From: Nocardia acididurans
GTDB taxonomy: Bacteria > Actinomycetota > Actinomycetes > Mycobacteriales > Mycobacteriaceae
Reading direction: 5' to 3'
Length of the DNA stretch: 64,000 bases
Assembly: GCF_016741815.1 (NCBI RefSeq)
Contig: NZ_JAERRJ010000007.1
Location: 186,001-250,000 of the forward strand
Shown here: piece after piece, positions 17,056 through 26,045 of the stretch
Layout: each line of letters starts with the position of its first letter
How positions within the stretch are numbered: the first letter of the stretch is position 1
Translations under genes and position numbers: made by a program
Notes under the pieces: model-generated
Told to the model about the DNA's origin: nothing
What the model saw: the letters and a program-made list of their open reading frames with translations, nothing else
Databases searched by the model: none

Positions 17056-17904
17056 GTGAGCGAAATACCCAAGATTCTGGCCGGACGGGTCGCGGTGGTG
17101 ACCGGCGCGAGCCGCGGTATCGGCAAGGGCATCGCCCTGGAACTGGGCGCGGCCGGGGCGACCGTGTACGTCACCGGGCGCACCACCACGGCCGGGCACC
17201 TGCCGGGCACCGTCGCGGCCACCGCCGCCGAGATCGACGCACTCGGCGGGACCGGCGTGCCGGTGGTGTGCGATCACCACGACGACGCCGCGGTGGAGAA
17301 GCTGTTCGCGCAGGTGCGCGAGCAGCACGGGCGACTCGACGTGCTGGTCAACAATGTCTACAACTCCCCCGCCGCGGCCCGCTGGCTCGGACGCAAGTTC
17401 TGGGACGTACCCCCGAAGGCATGGGACGAGACCTTCGACATCGGCGTGCGATCGCATTATGTGGCAACGGTTTTCGCCGCGCCGCTGATGATCGAAGGTG
17501 ACGGGCTGATCGTCAACGTGTCCTCGCCCGGGGCCGAACGGTATATGCACAACGCCGTCTACGGCGTGGGCAAGACGGCCGTCGATCGACTCACCGCCGA
17601 CTTCGCGCACGATCTCGCCGATACCGGCGTGACGGCGGTATCGCTGTGGCCCGGCATCGTGGATACCGAACTGCTGCAACTGGTTCCGGCCGACGACCAG
17701 GGTAGGCGCATTGTCACGCTGCCCGGTGAGGGCAGCTACGACCTCGCCGACGCCGAATCGCCGCGATTCCCCGGCCGCGCCGTCGTGGCGCTGGCCGCCG
17801 ACCCGGATCGCCGCTCACGCACCGGAAAGCCTTGGAAGGTCGCCGATCTCGCCGAAGCCTACGGATTCACCGACCTCGACGGCCGCATTCCGCGCGCCGA
17901 CTGA
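17056..17904 (+). CDS. Short-chain dehydrogenase/reductase (DHRS1-like)
   Basis: 282 residues. The cofactor motif TGASRGIG, the NNVYN variant of NNAG, the catalytic Ser in VNVSSPG and the YGVGK Tyr/Lys pair identify a classical SDR. The insert RWLGRKFWDVPPKAWDETF before the active site fits the DHRS1 branch. GTG 17056 with AGAGG just upstream. First of three same-strand genes (SDR, thiolase, acyl-CoA synthetase) spaced by 34 and 43 bases. With the KstR-like box in front, a hydroxy/keto step in sterol or fatty side-chain degradation is the likely job. Confidence 0.85.
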   Translation: MSEIPKILAGRVAVVTGASRGIGKGIALELGAAGATVYVTGRTTTAGHLPGTVAATAAEIDALGGTGVPVVCDHHDDAAVEKLFAQVREQHGRLDVLVNNVYNSPAAARWLGRKFWDVPPKAWDETFDIGVRSHYVATVFAAPLMIEGDGLIVNVSSPGAERYMHNAVYGVGKTAVDRLTADFAHDLADTGVTAVSLWPGIVDTELLQLVPADDQGRRIVTLPGEGSYDLADAESPRFPGRAVVALAADPDRRSRTGKPWKVADLAEAYGFTDLDGRIPRAD

Positions 17905-17938
17905 CCGAATAGTCCCGACAGACAAAGGAGTACAACCT

Positions 17939-19132
17939 ATGCGCCGCGCTTTCATCGTGGGCGTCAACATGACACCGTTCGTCAAGATCGGTTCCCGCGA
18001 GTGGACCTATCCGGAGATGGTCGGCGAGGCCGTCCGCGGTGCGCTGGGCGATGCCGGAATCGAGTACAGCCAGGTGCAGCGCGCCGCGGCCGGCTACGTG
18101 TTCCAGCCGTCCGCCGCGGGGCAGCGCGCACTCTACGACGTGGGGCTGACCGGGATTCCGGTGGTGAACGTCAACAACAACTGTGCAACCGGATCCACCG
18201 CGCTCATGCTGGCCCGGGAATGGGTGGCCGCCGGGCTGGTCGAGGTGGCGCTCGCCGTCGGCTTCGAGCAGATGACCAAGGAGGCCATGGCGGGCCCGGC
18301 GACCAAGCCCAAGGCCACCACCGTGGACGCGCACCTGGGTGTCATGCGCGGGCAGTACGACTTCAGCAACGCGCCCATCACCACGCAGTTCTTCGGCAAT
18401 GCGGCCATCGAGCACATGAAGCGGTACGGCACCACGCCGGAGCAGCTGGCGGCGGTCGCGGTGAAGAACCACGAGCATTCGACGCGGAATCCGTTGGCGC
18501 AGTTCCAGGATGCGTACACCCTGGAGCAGGTGCTCACCGACAAGGCGGTGCACGGGCCGCTCACCCGCTCGCAGTGCTCGCCCATGTCCGATGGCGCGGC
18601 GGCCGCGGTCGTGGTGAGCGAGGAGTTCGTGCGGGCGCACGGGCTCGAGGCGCAGGCCATCGAGATCCTGGCGCAGGAACTGGCCACCGACGACGGGACC
18701 TCCTTCTCCACCGGGTCCATGATCGATGTGGTGGGTGCGCCCATGACCCGCGCGGCGGCCTCGAAGGTGTTCGCCACGGCCGGAATCGGTGTCGCCGATG
18801 TGGACGTGATCGAGCTGCACGACTGCTTCAGCATCAACGAGCTCATCACCTACGAGGCGCTGGGCCTGTGCGGCGAGGGTGAGTCCGGTGCGCTGGTGGA
18901 GTCGGGCGCGACCACCTACGGCGGCACCTGGGTGGTGAATCCGTCGGGCGGGTTGATCTCCAAGGGGCATCCGCTGGGGGCGACCGGCCTGGCGCAGGCC
19001 ACCGAATTGTCCTGGCAGCTGCGCGGACTCGCGGGCGAGCGGCAGGTGCCGGGCGCGCGGACCGCGCTGGCGCACAATCTGGGCCTCGGCGGCGCGGTCG
19101 TCGTGAGCCTGTACGCGGCGAACACGCTGTGA
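17939..19132 (+). CDS. Thiolase-like lipid-transfer protein (Ltp/SCP-x type)
   Basis: 397 residues. Nucleophilic Cys in NNNCATGSTAL, HDCFSINE, and GGLISKGHPLGATG are in the order seen in SCP-x thiolases and mycobacterial Ltp proteins, which make or break beta-keto (or aldol) bonds in acyl-CoA side chains. The stretch TGIPVVNVNNNC closely resembles Ltp1. AAGGAG lies 8 bases before ATG 17939. No separate SCP2 or DUF35 partner is next to it. Likely same transcript as the flanking SDR and acyl-CoA synthetase. Confidence 0.88.
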   Translation: MRRAFIVGVNMTPFVKIGSREWTYPEMVGEAVRGALGDAGIEYSQVQRAAAGYVFQPSAAGQRALYDVGLTGIPVVNVNNNCATGSTALMLAREWVAAGLVEVALAVGFEQMTKEAMAGPATKPKATTVDAHLGVMRGQYDFSNAPITTQFFGNAAIEHMKRYGTTPEQLAAVAVKNHEHSTRNPLAQFQDAYTLEQVLTDKAVHGPLTRSQCSPMSDGAAAAVVVSEEFVRAHGLEAQAIEILAQELATDDGTSFSTGSMIDVVGAPMTRAAASKVFATAGIGVADVDVIELHDCFSINELITYEALGLCGEGESGALVESGATTYGGTWVVNPSGGLISKGHPLGATGLAQATELSWQLRGLAGERQVPGARTALAHNLGLGGAVVVSLYAANTL

Positions 19133-19175
19133 GACATCCGACAACCGATATCGACCGCAGAGAGTGGAAAGTGCA

Positions 19176-20780
19176 ATGACCACAATCGATCCCGATACCC
19201 GCCTGCGGCTGCCCGTGCACAATGGGCACGCGCTGCTCGCCGGACTGCGGCGGCACAGGAAGGCCCCAGTGCTCACCCTCGGTGACAGCATCCTCACCGG
19301 CGCGGACGTGCTCGACGCCATCAGCCGCTATGACGCGGCGTTCGAGGCGCACGGTCTGGTCACCGGGTCGCCGGTCGGCATTCTGGCGCTGAACCGGCCG
19401 GAGGTGCTGTTCACCATCGCGGCCGGGCAGATTCGCGGACAGCGGCGTACCGCGCTGCATCCCATCGGCGGGCTGGATGATCACGCCTACGTGCTCACCG
19501 ACGCCGGAATCACCACGCTCATCCTGGATCCCGTGCCGGCCTTCGTACAGCGGGCACGCGACCTGGTGGATCGGGTGCCGACACTGACCAAGGTGCTCAC
19601 GCTGGGACCGGTGCCGGACGCGCTGGCCGATGTGGGCGTCGATCTGATCGCGGCCGCCGACTCGTTCGAGCCCCGGCCCATCGAGGCCACCGATCTGCGG
19701 CCCGACGACGTCATCTCGATCAGCTACACCGGCGGCACCACCGGCAAGCCCAAGGGCGTCATCGGCACCGCGCAGACCATGTCGGCCATGACGCAGATCC
19801 AGCTCTCGGAGTGGGAGTGGCCGAAGCGGCCGAAATTCCTGATCTGCACGCCGCTCTCGCACGCGGGTGCGGCGTTCTTCCTGCCCGTGGTGGTGCTGGG
19901 CGGGCAGTGCGTGGTGGTGCCGCGCTTCGACGCCGGAGAAGTGTTGCGCGCCATCGAGGAACACAAGATCTCGGCCACCATGCTGGTGCCGTCCATGCTG
20001 TACGCGCTGCTGGACCACCCGGATTCGAAGACGCGCGACCTGTCGTCGCTGGAGACCGTGTACTACGGGGCGTCGGCCATCGACCCGAATCGGTTGCAGG
20101 AGGCCATCGATCGGTTCGGGCCGATCTTCGCGCAGTACTTCGGGCAGTCCGAAGCGCCCATGGCGATCAGCTACCTGGCCAAGGAGGAGCACGACAAGGA
20201 GCGGCTCACCTCCTGCGGACGGCCCTCCACCGGCGTGCGGGTGGCGCTGCTCGATGCCGAGGACAATGTCGTCGCACCCGGTGAGGTCGGCGAAATCTGT
20301 GTCTCCGGAACGCTGCTCGCGGCGGGGTACCTGAACCTGCCGGAGGTGACCGCGGAAACCTTCAAGAACGGGTGGCTGCGCACCGGCGATCTGGCCCGCC
20401 AGGACGAGGACGGCTTCCTCTACATTGTCGGCCGGTCCAAGGACATGGTGGTCACCGGTGGGTTCAACGTCTTCCCCCGCGAGGTGGAAGACGTTGTCTC
20501 CGAACATCCCAAGGTGCTCAATGTCGCGGTGGTCGGCGTGCCCGACGCGCACTGGGGTGAGGCCGTCACCGCCGTGCTGGTCCTCGACAAGGAGACCGCG
20601 GCCGATCCGGCCGCCGTCGAGACCGTGACCGCCGAGATTCAGGCCGCCGTCAAGCAGCGCAAGGGTTCGGTGCAGGTGCCCAAGCATGTGCTGCTGATCG
20701 ACGAACTCCCGCTCACCGGCCTCGGCAAACCCGACAAGAAGGCCCTGCGCGTGATCGCCCAGGAACGCCTCGGCCTGTGA
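19176..20780 (+). CDS. Acyl-CoA synthetase (FadD-type AMP-binding enzyme)
   Basis: 534 residues of the ANL superfamily: the P-loop ISYTGGTTGKPKG, the YFGQSEAPMAISY region, GWLRTGDLARQDEDGFLYIVGRSKD and the C-terminal lysine LTGLGKPDKKAL are all present. It activates a carboxylic acid through an acyl-adenylate to its CoA ester. ATG 19176 is preferred to an in-frame GTG at 19164. As third gene after SDR and Ltp-thiolase it probably feeds the same catabolic route. The chain it activates (fatty, sterol side chain or aromatic) cannot be told from sequence. Confidence 0.88.
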   Translation: MTTIDPDTRLRLPVHNGHALLAGLRRHRKAPVLTLGDSILTGADVLDAISRYDAAFEAHGLVTGSPVGILALNRPEVLFTIAAGQIRGQRRTALHPIGGLDDHAYVLTDAGITTLILDPVPAFVQRARDLVDRVPTLTKVLTLGPVPDALADVGVDLIAAADSFEPRPIEATDLRPDDVISISYTGGTTGKPKGVIGTAQTMSAMTQIQLSEWEWPKRPKFLICTPLSHAGAAFFLPVVVLGGQCVVVPRFDAGEVLRAIEEHKISATMLVPSMLYALLDHPDSKTRDLSSLETVYYGASAIDPNRLQEAIDRFGPIFAQYFGQSEAPMAISYLAKEEHDKERLTSCGRPSTGVRVALLDAEDNVVAPGEVGEICVSGTLLAAGYLNLPEVTAETFKNGWLRTGDLARQDEDGFLYIVGRSKDMVVTGGFNVFPREVEDVVSEHPKVLNVAVVGVPDAHWGEAVTAVLVLDKETAADPAAVETVTAEIQAAVKQRKGSVQVPKHVLLIDELPLTGLGKPDKKALRVIAQERLGL

Positions 20781-20786
20781 TCGGCC

Positions 20787-20808
20787 GCGGTACCCGGCCG
20801 GGTACCGC
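20787..20808. terminator. Bidirectional terminator palindrome
   Basis: A fully palindromic 22-mer: GCGGTACCC on the left, GGCC in the centre and GGGTACCGC on the right. It fills the 28-base gap between the converging acyl-CoA synthetase and DUF1361 genes, so it can terminate both. Confidence 0.7.
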
Positions 20809-21558
20809 TCATGCCTGATCGGCGCTCGGCGGTGCGACGCGTAGGTTTCGCACCAGCCGGGCGCCCCGGCGCAGGCTCTGCACGCCCGTCTCCACGACGG
20901 CGCGAGTCACGAAGTGCCCCACCGCCGTTGCCGTGAACACCGCCGCGATGAGCAGCGGCGCCCATTCCCAGGTCAGCGCCAGCACCATTCGCTCGAGTGT
21001 GCCGCGCGGCTGCACCACCGGCTCCCAGCTGTTGAGCCGCACCCATCGCCCCAGGAAAACGCCTATGGCACAGAGGAAGTGGACGGCGATGGTGGCCACC
21101 GGCCGCCACGCCCCGAACCCGACCCGTTCCAGGAACCGCCCGAACTCGGCCAGCACCAGGTAGTACGCCAGGAACCCGGAGGCGATGAATGCCGCGTACA
21201 CGGGCAGCACGGTACTCACCACCGGCCCATTGCCATTGGCCTCGATGTCATCGCGCAGATGCACCAGATCGGTCACCACATACGGCGCGTTCGGCAGGAA
21301 CAGCAGCAGCAATACCGCCCCGCCCCACCACAGGGGAGACCCCGGCAACCGCCGCTCCCCCGCCTGCCCGGTCCGAAAAACCAACAGCGCCAACCCGACC
21401 GGAATCCACGCCAGCACGGTGTTCCAGACCATCCAGAACCCGTTGCGCTCCAAGACCCCCGTCAGGCTGGGCCCCACCATCTCCACAACAGCCATGGAAA
21501 CAATGATGCACAGAATCACCCCGGCACGCCCGTGGTAATCGCTTCTCGCACCCAGCAC
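20809..21558 (-). CDS. DUF1361 membrane protein
   Basis: 249 residues with about six or seven hydrophobic segments. The family hallmark LPNAPYVVTDLVHLRD sits near residue 90, followed by FLGRWVRLNSWEPV. DUF1361 proteins are polytopic membrane proteins of unknown role. The start at 21558 is just past the secG terminator; there is no sign of co-regulation with secG. Confidence 0.8.
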   Translation of the reverse strand: MLGARSDYHGRAGVILCIIVSMAVVEMVGPSLTGVLERNGFWMVWNTVLAWIPVGLALLVFRTGQAGERRLPGSPLWWGGAVLLLLFLPNAPYVVTDLVHLRDDIEANGNGPVVSTVLPVYAAFIASGFLAYYLVLAEFGRFLERVGFGAWRPVATIAVHFLCAIGVFLGRWVRLNSWEPVVQPRGTLERMVLALTWEWAPLLIAAVFTATAVGHFVTRAVVETGVQSLRRGARLVRNLRVAPPSADQA

Positions 21559-21562
21559 AAGT

Positions 21563-21592
21563 CGCCCGGGCGTCGACTCCGACGCCCGGGCG
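21563..21592 (-). terminator. Hairpin terminator after secG
   Basis: CGCCCGGGCGTCG (21563-21575) and CGACGCCCGGGCG (21580-21592) form a perfect 13-pair stem with a 4-base loop, 18 bases past the secG stop. No strong T-run on the minus strand. Confidence 0.75.
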
Positions 21593-21610
21593 AGAAAACG
21601 CTATGTCAGA

Positions 21611-21844
21611 TCAGGCGAACTTGATCTCGAGCCCGATCCCGAGGATCGAGATGAACCAGATGGCGCCGACGAAGATCGTGAGCCGATCGAGGTTCTTCTC
21701 CACGACGGTGGAGCCCGACAGGCTCGACTGCACACCGCCACCGAACAGGCTGGACAAACCTCCGCCCTTGGCGCGGTGCAACAGCACCAGCAGCACCAGC
21801 AACACGCTGGTGATGATCAGGAGGATATCCAGGAACATCCGCAT
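21611..21844 (-). CDS. secG: Preprotein translocase subunit SecG
   Basis: 77 residues, the same length as recalled for the M. tuberculosis protein. Two membrane segments flank the conserved loop HRAKGGGLSSLFGGG and QSSLSGSTVVEKNLDR. SecG assists SecYE during Sec export. In most relatives secG lies directly behind tpiA in a gap-pgk-tpiA-secG block; here tpiA is about 25.6 kb away on the same strand. ATG 21844 is chosen by length; an in-frame ATG two codons later (21838) is possible and neither has a clear ribosome site. Confidence 0.93.
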   Translation of the reverse strand: MRMFLDILLIITSVLLVLLVLLHRAKGGGLSSLFGGGVQSSLSGSTVVEKNLDRLTIFVGAIWFISILGIGLEIKFA

Positions 21845-21977
21845 AGCTGGACAGTGTATGCGGTCGTACGCAAAGCGAGCGAATCGCACCTCCCTCGTCT
21901 CGAGGTGAATGCTGCTGCCGGCTCTCGCGGCGGCCCGCCGCGCGCTGAAGCGGGATGAGCCGCGCGAGAGCGAGTGG

Positions 21978-23585
21978 CTAGCGGCCGGGGCCCTCGACGG
22001 CGATGAGGTGGGTGATCTCGTCTTCGCCGATGGTGTATTGGAGGGCGGCCTGTTCGTTGCGTTCGTCCTGGGTGGTGAGGCGGACCAGATGCTGGCGCAT
22101 GTGTTCGTCCCAGGAGCGGACCACGAAGGCCTCGACATATTGGTCGGCGGCTCCGACGTCGCGGTAGAGGCGCCATTCCATGGCGCCGGTGCGCTGGCGG
22201 GAGCGGCCTACCCGGGACATGGCTGCCAGGAAATCGTCGAGGACTTCCTCGGGGACGCGGTAGCGGCGCAGGACCAGGACGGGGCCGTCGGCGGGGTCGG
22301 GTTCGGTGACCAGGACGGGTTCGGGCCAGAAGGCAGCGGGGGTGAGGTCGAAGCCGGACGCGTCCTGGCGGACGGGCCACCACAGGATGCTGACCGCGCA
22401 CAGTGCCAGTAGGGCGGCGGCGATGGTGAGGGCGTCCACTACGCCGAGCGCGTTGGCTACTGCGCCCCACAGCAGGGCACCGATCGCTTGGCCGCCCATG
22501 AAGACCAGGGTGTACACCGACATGCCGCGTGCGCGCACCCAGGCCGGAAGCATGAGCAGCATGGTCGAATTCAAGGTGGACATCGCCAGCGGCCAGCCGA
22601 CACCGGCGACCAGGAGTGCGAGCAGGACGAGCGGTAGCTGATCCACGAGGGTCGAGACCAGGGTGGCTCCGCCGAACAGGACGGCCGACAGCAGCAGCAT
22701 GCGGGTCGCGGTGAGGCGGGTGCGCAGGGCCGCGAAGGACAGTCCGCCCGCGACCGCGCCGAGACCGAGCGCGCCGAGCATGAGGCCGTAGCCGGAGGAC
22801 GACAGACCCAGACGGTCGCGCGCCACCACCGGCAGCAGCGCCCACAACGCGCTCGCCGGGACGATGAACAGGATGGCCCGCAACAGGATCCGCCGGATGG
22901 CGGGTCCGGAGCGGACGAACCGGAATCCGGCGGCCAGCGCGGCGAAAGGTCGCTCGTGCGGCAGTGATTGCTCGCGCACCGGCCGCCGCCACCACAGCAG
23001 CACCGCGACCACACCGATGAAAGAGACGGCGTTCAAAGCGAATACGAATGTCGGACCGGCCAGTGAAACGAGTACACCGGCGATGGCGGGGCCGACCGCG
23101 CGAGCGCCGTTGACCGACAAGCCGTTCAAGGCCGACGCCGCCGGAATCTGCTCGCGCGCAACCAGTTCCGGCTGGATGGCCTGCCAGTTCGGCATGGTCA
23201 GGGCGGAACCGCAGCCCAGTACGAACAGCAGCCCCAGCAGCACGCCCGGGGAGGTGTGGCCGAGCGCGGTGGTCACCGCCAGCGCCGTGGCGGTCAGCGC
23301 CATGGCCGACTGCGCGACCAGCAGCAGCCTGCGCCGATCCACCAGATCGGCCAGCACGCCCGCCGGAATCACCAGCAGCATCACCGGCAGGGTGGTCGCC
23401 ACCTGCACCAGCGACACCAGCAGCGCGGCATTGGGTTCGTCGACCAGCAGCCACTGCGCGCCCACGGTCTGCATCCAGGTGCCGAGGTTGGAGACCAGCT
23501 GCGCGATCCACAGCGCCCGGTAGACCTTGGAGGCGAAGGGCGCCCAGGCCGAGGTATCGACAGGCTCGGAACGTACAGCAGTCAC
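21978..23585 (-). CDS. MFS exporter with C-terminal ABM-like domain
   Basis: 535 residues. Residues about 1-410 form a 12-span transporter with motif A DLVDRRRLLL and an early WIAQLVSNLGTWMQTVGAQWL, as in the MFS_3/EntS-type transmembrane secretion effector family. The last 110 residues (YRVPEEVLDDFLAAMSRVGR, DQYVEAFVVRSWDEHMRQH) are soluble and resemble the antibiotic-biosynthesis-monooxygenase-like tail often found on these exporters. GTG 23585 starts the family-like sequence; an open frame continues upstream to 23717 with low-complexity arginine text. Substrate unknown. Confidence 0.8.
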   Translation of the reverse strand: MTAVRSEPVDTSAWAPFASKVYRALWIAQLVSNLGTWMQTVGAQWLLVDEPNAALLVSLVQVATTLPVMLLVIPAGVLADLVDRRRLLLVAQSAMALTATALAVTTALGHTSPGVLLGLLFVLGCGSALTMPNWQAIQPELVAREQIPAASALNGLSVNGARAVGPAIAGVLVSLAGPTFVFALNAVSFIGVVAVLLWWRRPVREQSLPHERPFAALAAGFRFVRSGPAIRRILLRAILFIVPASALWALLPVVARDRLGLSSSGYGLMLGALGLGAVAGGLSFAALRTRLTATRMLLLSAVLFGGATLVSTLVDQLPLVLLALLVAGVGWPLAMSTLNSTMLLMLPAWVRARGMSVYTLVFMGGQAIGALLWGAVANALGVVDALTIAAALLALCAVSILWWPVRQDASGFDLTPAAFWPEPVLVTEPDPADGPVLVLRRYRVPEEVLDDFLAAMSRVGRSRQRTGAMEWRLYRDVGAADQYVEAFVVRSWDEHMRQHLVRLTTQDERNEQAALQYTIGEDEITHLIAVEGPGR

Positions 23586-23815
23586 CGCTGAGAGCTTATG
23601 CGCCCCACGCCGCCCCGCCCGGACACCCCGGCCCGATCGCAACCCACCACGCCGCCCGTCCGGTCGCCGCGCAGTCGAATTCCGTTGCGGCCGTGCGGCT
23701 CCGCAGCCGAGTAGCACCCCGGCTCGACCGTGGCAGCGCAGCCGACCACAGGCCGGGCGGCGTCACAGCGGGTTCCGGCGGCTCCGCAGCCTGGCAACGG
23801 CTCGGGCCGGTGACG

Positions 23816-24448
23816 CTATGGCCGGGTCTGAACCTCGGTGTGCGCCGCGTAGACGGCGAGGATGTCCTCGAGGAGGGTGAGGAGGGTGGCGTCGAAGTCG
23901 GGGCGGGGGTAGACGCCGCGGACCACGGCTTCCCCGGAGAAGAGGTAGAGCAGCATGAAGAAGAGGGGTTCGCGCTTCTCGGGCGGGAAGGCGTTGAGGA
24001 CGCGGGTGTCGTCGAGGGCGGCGACGATGTCGGCGTAGTAGGTCTCGGCGATGGGGGCGATGCGGGCGCGCAGGTCGGCGTCGGAGCGGGCGGCGAGGTA
24101 GATCTCGCGCAGGGCGTGGGTGAGGGTGGACTGCTGGGCCTGCCGCAGGAAGCGCAGGGCGGTGTCGAGCGGGTTGTCCTGGGCGCCGAGGTGTTCCATG
24201 GTGAGGCGGTAGCCGTCGAGCTGGCGTTCCATGATGTCGGAGGCGGTGCGCACGATCAGGTCGAGGCGGGTGCCGAACTGGCGGAACATGGCCCCGGCGG
24301 ACAGGCCGGCGCGGCCGCAGATCTCCTGCACGGTGGTGCGCTGGTAGCCGACCTCGCTGATGGCCGCGATGGTGGCGTCGACAAGTTTGCCCACGGTGGC
24401 TGCCCGGCGCTGTTCCTGGGTGCGCCGGGGGCGGGATTCGTCGGTCAC
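23816..24448 (-). CDS. TetR-family transcriptional regulator
   Basis: 210 residues. The N-terminal helix-turn-helix region is clear (ISEVGYQRTTVQEICGRAGL, then AGAMFRQFGTRLDLIVRTA). The rest is a helical ligand-binding domain. GTG start at 24448. Divergent from the secretory lipase gene with a strong promoter in the 168-base gap, so the lipase is its most likely target, and a lipid or fatty acid its possible ligand (inference). The 230 bases between it and the MFS exporter are arginine-rich low-complexity frames with no gene I can support. Confidence 0.88.
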   Translation of the reverse strand: MTDESRPRRTQEQRRAATVGKLVDATIAAISEVGYQRTTVQEICGRAGLSAGAMFRQFGTRLDLIVRTASDIMERQLDGYRLTMEHLGAQDNPLDTALRFLRQAQQSTLTHALREIYLAARSDADLRARIAPIAETYYADIVAALDDTRVLNAFPPEKREPLFFMLLYLFSGEAVVRGVYPRPDFDATLLTLLEDILAVYAAHTEVQTRP

Positions 24449-24505
24449 GACGCATCATCCTGCCGGGTCGTGCGAGCCGGGTCGCAGCGTGGTCCGGGGT
24501 GACCG

Positions 24506-24535
24506 TTGACACAGTGCACAAAGCCGCCTTATTGT
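24506..24535 (+). promoter_or_regulatory. Promoter of the secretory lipase, with possible operator downstream
   Basis: A perfect -35 box TTGACA (24506-24511), 18-base spacer, and -10 box TATTGT (24530-24535). The expected transcript starts near 24542. Just after it, AAGCGCTC (24557-24564) and TTAGCGAGCG (24571-24580) form an imperfect inverted arrangement that could be the binding site of the divergent TetR regulator; that second part is weak. Confidence 0.6.
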
Positions 24536-24616
24536 CTGGGACGCCATTTAGAAACCAAGCGCTCTCTATCTTAGCGAGCGGGTGTGGGCCGCCGACGCGG
24601 CACGGAGGAGTTCGAT

Positions 24617-26026
24617 ATGACAGCGGGGACCCGCAGGGCGATCACGCAGGCCGCCCTGGCCGTTGCGGCGGGCGTGGTGGTGGCCGCCTGCCCCATGGTG
24701 GCGAATACCGCCGCCGCCCAGGAGGTTCCGGTGCAACCGGCACTCCCCTTCCCGGTGCCGCCCGCCCCGCCGTATCTGGATACGGCCTTCTACCAACCGG
24801 ATCCGGCCCGCGTCGCCGCGGCCGCACCCGGCGAGATCCTGGCGGCGCGGCAGGTGAATCTGGCCAACCTCTGGCTGATTCCCTTGAATGTGAACGCCTG
24901 GCAGCTGTCGTATCGCAGTACCAACACCCGCGGCGAGGCGATCGCGTCGGTGGCGACGGTCATCGTGCCGCATCGCGCGGCCCCGACCGGGCAGCGCGGT
25001 CTGGTCTCCTTCCAGATGGCCGAGGATTCGCTGTCGATCAACTGCGCGCCGTCCTACGCCCTGCAGATGGGCACCCTGCCGAATCCGCTGAACCCGGTCA
25101 TCCCCGCGGAATTCATCGAAGCGCAGGCCATGCTGCAGCTCGGCCACGCCGTGGTCATCCCCGATCACCAGGGCCCGAACGCCGCCTATGCCACCGGCCC
25201 GCTGGGCGGCCGCATCACCCTCGACGGCATCCGCGCCGCGCAGAACTTCGCACCCGCCGCGCTGCCGGGCGCCGATACCCGGGTCACGCTGTGGGGCTAC
25301 TCCGGCGGCGCGATCCCGACCGGGCACGCCGCCGAACTCCAGCCGACCTACGCCCCGGAGATCAACCTCGTCGGCACGGCCGTGGGCGGGCTCATGGCCG
25401 ATCTGCGCATGGCGCTGGACTACAACAACAGCACCTCCAGCTTCGCGGGCGCGGTGCTGGGCGGGCTGTTCGGTGTGGCCCGCGAGTACCCGGAGCTGAA
25501 CCAGTTCATCGACCGGTACATGAACCCGCTCGGCAAGGGCCTGCGGGTGCTCCACGAGAACCAGTGCGTGGCACTGCAATTCGCCGGATTCCCATTCGTC
25601 AACCTGAAGGGTCTGTTCGACTACCCGGGCGGCGATCCGATGCTGGCCCCGGAACTGCAGCCCATGCTCGACGAACTGACCATGGGCAAGCGCGGCACGC
25701 CCTCCTCGCCGATGTTCATCTACGAGTCGCCGTTCGACGAGGCCATGCCGATCAACGCGGTGAACAATCTGTACGACACGTACTGCTCGGATCCGAGCGC
25801 GCGCGTCTTCTACACCCGGGATCTGCTGAGTGAACACGGCATCGCCGCGGTGTCGGGCGCGGGCAGCTCGGTCATGTGGCTCAACGACCGGCTCAACGGC
25901 ATCCCCGCGCCGGAGGGCTGCCGCAATCGGGATGTGCTCAGCACCATCCTCGACCCGGGTGCGCTGCAGGCCTTCGTGAACGCGATCGGTCTGACACTCG
26001 CGTCGGCGCTGGGCATGCCGGTCTGA
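24617..26026 (+). CDS. Secretory lipase (LIP family)
   Basis: 469 residues with an N-terminal signal peptide (cleavage near NTAAAQ-E). The nucleophile elbow WGYSGGAI, the upstream VVIPDHQGPNAAYATG, and the late YESPFDEAMPINAV are typical of the secretory triacylglycerol lipase family (Pfam LIP). Exported to hydrolyse acyl esters outside the cell. GGAGGAG precedes ATG 24617. Preceded by a consensus promoter and the divergent TetR gene; the META lipoprotein begins 19 bases downstream. Confidence 0.88.
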   Translation: MTAGTRRAITQAALAVAAGVVVAACPMVANTAAAQEVPVQPALPFPVPPAPPYLDTAFYQPDPARVAAAAPGEILAARQVNLANLWLIPLNVNAWQLSYRSTNTRGEAIASVATVIVPHRAAPTGQRGLVSFQMAEDSLSINCAPSYALQMGTLPNPLNPVIPAEFIEAQAMLQLGHAVVIPDHQGPNAAYATGPLGGRITLDGIRAAQNFAPAALPGADTRVTLWGYSGGAIPTGHAAELQPTYAPEINLVGTAVGGLMADLRMALDYNNSTSSFAGAVLGGLFGVAREYPELNQFIDRYMNPLGKGLRVLHENQCVALQFAGFPFVNLKGLFDYPGGDPMLAPELQPMLDELTMGKRGTPSSPMFIYESPFDEAMPINAVNNLYDTYCSDPSARVFYTRDLLSEHGIAAVSGAGSSVMWLNDRLNGIPAPEGCRNRDVLSTILDPGALQAFVNAIGLTLASALGMPV

Positions 26027-26045
26027 TCTCCGTACGATCGGCGAC

